From the NCBI GenBank assembly GCA_964432875.1, contig CAYSPJ010000073.1:1-26200 (forward strand): DNA of 26,200 bases, read 5' to 3'. A model generated the notes under the pieces. It was not told the DNA's origin. It saw only the letters and a program-made list of their open reading frames with translations, and did no database searches. The stretch is from JACJYE01 sp964432875 (lineage in GTDB: Bacteria > Bacteroidota > Bacteroidia > Chitinophagales > Saprospiraceae). The translations under genes were made by a program, and so were the position numbers. Below, one piece after another: positions 24,358 through 26,200 of this stretch (position 1 is its first letter; every line of letters starts with the position of its first letter).

Positions 24358-25629
24358 TTACGCCCTATCGATAGGAAAAGGCAGCAGCAGGCTGCTGTCA
24401 CCATAACTGAGGAAGCGAAAGTTATTGTCTAGCGCATAATGATAGATGCGCCGCCAATCATCGCCGACCATGGCCGCGATGATGAGCAGTAAGGTGCTGC
24501 GCGGCTGGTGGAAGTTGGTGATCAAACCTTTGGCCAGGCGAAAGGTATAACCTGGCGCGATGATGAGCTGCGTTTGCCCCTCCAGCGCTTCCTTCCCATG
24601 GTTATGGAGGCTTTCGAGTATGGCGGCAAGTGCATGTGCTGCGCTCAGCTTCATTTCGGCACCGTAGGGTTCCCACTGTCCAATGCGGCAGTAGGGCGTT
24701 GATGAGCTTGTCGTTTTCCCGTTGGCTAATGAGGCGCCATGCCAGTATAGGCTCTCCAAAAGCCGTAGGCTGGTGGTGCCTACAGGTATAATGGGCTTGC
24801 CTGCTTCCAGGCATTCAAGCAACTGCTCGATAACCGTACACCTTATATATATATGCTCCTCGTGCATGAAGTGCCCGGCCATCGTTGCGGATTTGACGGG
24901 CTTGAAGGTGCCTGCGCCTACGTGCAGGGTGGTAAACAAACGCTGGATGCCCTGTTCTTCCAAGCTGCGGAAAACGGCTTCAGTGAAGTGCAGCCCGGCA
25001 GTGGGCGCTGCTACTGACCCTTGTTCCCGAGCATAAACCGTTTGGTAGCGAAGCTCATCGGTAGCGGTGTGCTCGCGCTTAAGATAAGGTGGCAGGGGGA
25101 TTATTCCGGCCTGTGCCAACAATTCGCCAAAAGCTAAGGATGATCCCTCCCATTCAAATTCAATCGCAAAGGCATCCCCCTCCTTGCCGATACGCCTGGC
25201 CCGAAGGATCAAGGGGCCGCTGGGGGATAATAACGCTCTTTCAACCACGCCGCTCTTCCATTTCCTATTGCCTCCTACCAGGCACTTCCAGCGCACTGGG
25301 CTGCTATGGCTGAAATTCTGCTGGTGCTCGGCAGGAGCCAGCGGCTCCAGGCAAAGTATCTCTAGCGGAGCGCCGCCGGCCAACTCAAAGCGCAAGCGTG
25401 CATGGATTACTCTGGTGTCGTTAAATAAGAGCGTTGCCCCGGTCGGCAAATGGTCCGGCAACCTCTGAAATGGGCTGTGGCTGATGAGCCCAGGCCGATA
25501 TAGCAATAGCTGGGAAGCATCGCGCTGCTCCAAAGGAAAGCTGGCTATACGCTCTTCAGGTAGCGTATAGTCAAATTCCTCAATCCGGATGGATTGAGGG
25601 GATGTCGGCACCGTTTGGGAGTACTCCAT
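24358..25629 (-). CDS. queA: S-adenosylmethionine:tRNA ribosyltransferase-isomerase (QueA)
   Basis: A 423-residue cytoplasmic enzyme that transfers and isomerises the ribose of SAM onto 7-aminomethyl-7-deazaguanine in tRNA, giving epoxyqueuosine. Motifs in order: FDYTLPEERIASFPLEQRD near the start; TLLFNDTRVIHARL; SVAAPTAGLHFTEAVF; TLHVGAGTFKPVKS; MHEEHIYI; VGTTSLRLLES; LITNFHQPRSTLLLIIAAMV; and the C-terminal YHYALDNNFRFLSYGDSSLL. It is longer than E. coli QueA (356), with an extended N-terminus and extra residues in the middle, as in other Bacteroidota versions. The ATG at 25629 follows a candidate -7 box. It converges on the dehydrogenase with only 30 bp between the stops, where no terminator hairpin is seen. 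Confidence 0.95.
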   Translation of the reverse strand: MEYSQTVPTSPQSIRIEEFDYTLPEERIASFPLEQRDASQLLLYRPGLISHSPFQRLPDHLPTGATLLFNDTRVIHARLRFELAGGAPLEILCLEPLAPAEHQQNFSHSSPVRWKCLVGGNRKWKSGVVERALLSPSGPLILRARRIGKEGDAFAIEFEWEGSSLAFGELLAQAGIIPLPPYLKREHTATDELRYQTVYAREQGSVAAPTAGLHFTEAVFRSLEEQGIQRLFTTLHVGAGTFKPVKSATMAGHFMHEEHIYIRCTVIEQLLECLEAGKPIIPVGTTSLRLLESLYWHGASLANGKTTSSSTPYCRIGQWEPYGAEMKLSAAHALAAILESLHNHGKEALEGQTQLIIAPGYTFRLAKGLITNFHQPRSTLLLIIAAMVGDDWRRIYHYALDNNFRFLSYGDSSLLLPFPIDRA

Positions 25630-25691
25630 AGTATTTGTAATGCTTTTTGCCCTGCTTAAACCATCTAAACCAAGCTTGCATTAAGGCTCCG

Positions 25692-25699
25692 CAAAGATA
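25692..25699 (-). promoter_or_regulatory. queA: Candidate queA promoter -7 box
   Basis: On the minus strand TATCTTTG matches TAnnTTTG exactly, about 62 bp before the queA ATG. The nearest TTG upstream (25724-25726) leaves a 24-nt spacer, longer than the 20 nt of the three promoters at the right edge. Confidence 0.5.
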
Positions 25700-25874
25700 G
25701 GGCCATTTATATTTCTACCAGGGCAAAAAAAATTAAAATCGCACAGCCTTCAATTAAACGATTAAAATTTGGGCCTTAAAGCCTCTTTACCCTGCTCCAT
25801 GCCTCCCATTCTGGTAAAGGCAAATTTGAAGGGGCCAGGCGCCAGCACGGCAATCAAGTTTTTTCTGCCTGGCC

Positions 25875-25905
25875 TTGCACAATCCAAAATGCCGTTTTAT
25901 CTTTG
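25875..25905 (+). promoter_or_regulatory. Tandem promoter 1 (TTG-N20-TATCTTTG)
   Basis: TTG at 25875-25877 and TATCTTTG at 25898-25905 match the Bacteroidota housekeeping sigma consensus with a 20-nt spacer. It is the first of three equally built promoters pointing out of the window. Confidence 0.75.
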
Positions 25906-25965
25906 CACCGCTTTAGAAGAAAAGCAGCCTTCGAAAATACTCGAAGAAAAAAGTTGAAAAAATAT

Positions 25966-25996
25966 TTGGATTACTGAAAAAAGGTTTTTACCTTTG
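25966..25996 (+). promoter_or_regulatory. Tandem promoter 2 (TTG-N20-TACCTTTG)
   Basis: TTTG ending at 25968 and TACCTTTG at 25989-25996 again have a 20-nt spacer. The upstream flank is very A-rich, as expected for a strong promoter. Confidence 0.8.
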
Positions 25997-26090
25997 CGCT
26001 CGCTTTTGAAAAGAAGCGTTTGGAGAAAGTAAATCCAAAGCAATTGACGGTCGGGCGAGAAGTTTTTTTTCTAAAAAAAACAGCTTGTTC

Positions 26091-26121
26091 TTGCTTGAAT
26101 CAAAAAGCCGCCGTACCTTTG
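26091..26121 (+). promoter_or_regulatory. Tandem promoter 3 (TTG-N20-TACCTTTG)
   Basis: TTG at 26091-26093 and TACCTTTG at 26114-26121 have the same 20-nt spacer. Just upstream, at 26062-26081, a G-T8-CT-A8-C palindrome forms a long A/T tract. The start region that follows carries a CCCGTT/AACGGG hairpin. Confidence 0.8.
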
Positions 26122-26200
26122 CAATCCCGTTAGAAGCAACGGGGAAAAAGCTGAAGAAAAAGCCTGCGTGATCAGGCAAAAGATAGCGGCGCGCGAGCGC

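Larger units (their letters stand above)
25630..26200. other. Non-coding region with tandem promoters and hairpins at the right edge
   Basis: These 571 bp contain no convincing gene. They hold the queA promoter (leftward), an imperfect inverted repeat around 25765-25791/25813-25827, a perfect 8-bp inverted repeat GGCCAGGC/GCCTGGCC (25833-25840 with 25867-25874), and then three rightward promoters. The last of these is followed by small hairpins CCCGTT/AACGGG (26126-26131/26138-26143) and GCCTG/CAGGC (26162-26166/26173-26177). The transcribed gene begins beyond the window. Confidence 0.75.

Noticed and set aside
24843..24855. TA-dinucleotide run inside queA as a slippage site
   Set aside because: Only about six TA units, encoding the conserved HIYI stretch; too short to give a convincing case.
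25630..25691. preQ1 riboswitch in the queA leader
   Set aside because: The leader of about 62 nt lacks the short stem with C-rich loop and A-rich tail of preQ1 riboswitches.

Overview
The window comes from a member of the Bacteroidota. Evidence for this is the SusC/SusD pair, promoters of the TTG-N20-TAnnTTTG type, loosely defined lipoboxes and the E-DUF2764-A-B-D-I-K order of the V-type ATPase operon. The fairly GC-rich coding regions and the overall gene style suggest a Saprospiria-like lineage, but that narrower placement is inference. All assignments were made by reading motifs and family signatures; no database search was run.

Layout. 1-167: a MITE-like inverted-repeat element. 220-4438 (+): a secreted S9 (DPP IV-type) peptidase, a membrane protein of a widespread unnamed family, and a calcineurin-like metallophosphoesterase. 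4383-5594 (-): an Rpn/YhgA-like PD-(D/E)XK nuclease with a coiled coil built from two blocks of 21-bp repeats; it overlaps the phosphoesterase tail-to-tail. 5860-10380 (+): an M49 (DPP III-like) lipoprotein peptidase, then a long hairpin and the 3' remnant of a mazF/pemK toxin gene, then a beta-helix + PA14 lipoprotein. 10381-10714: a structured non-coding stretch. 10715-15381 (+): a SusC/SusD outer-membrane uptake pair ending at a very strong GC hairpin. 22917-15487 (-): a compact seven-gene V-type ATPase operon. 23164-24327 (+): a 3-hydroxyacyl-CoA dehydrogenase containing a 10-G tract. 24358-25629 (-): queA. 25630-26200: a non-coding region with three tandem promoters firing rightward, out of the window.

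How the parts work together. The SusC/D pair, the beta-helix/PA14 lipoprotein and the two dipeptidyl-peptidase-type enzymes fit a surface and periplasmic polymer-feeding lifestyle. No glycoside hydrolase, sulfatase or dedicated regulator is present, so the SusC substrate cannot be named. The V-ATPase genes are tightly coupled (gaps of 6 nt or less, or overlaps). They lack recognisable C and F subunit genes and carry DUF2764 instead. The K subunit has the full residue set that binds Na+ in Enterococcus NtpK, so a sodium-coupled pump or synthase is the best reading.

The most notable items are the sodium signature of the V-ATPase together with DUF2764 in place of C/F, the three evenly built promoters at the right edge (probably the front of an rRNA or other very highly expressed operon lying outside the window), the poly-G tract in the dehydrogenase, the mazF remnant, the heptad-encoding DNA repeats in the Rpn nuclease and the MITE-like element. 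I did not find a clearly new multi-gene defence or biosynthetic system.
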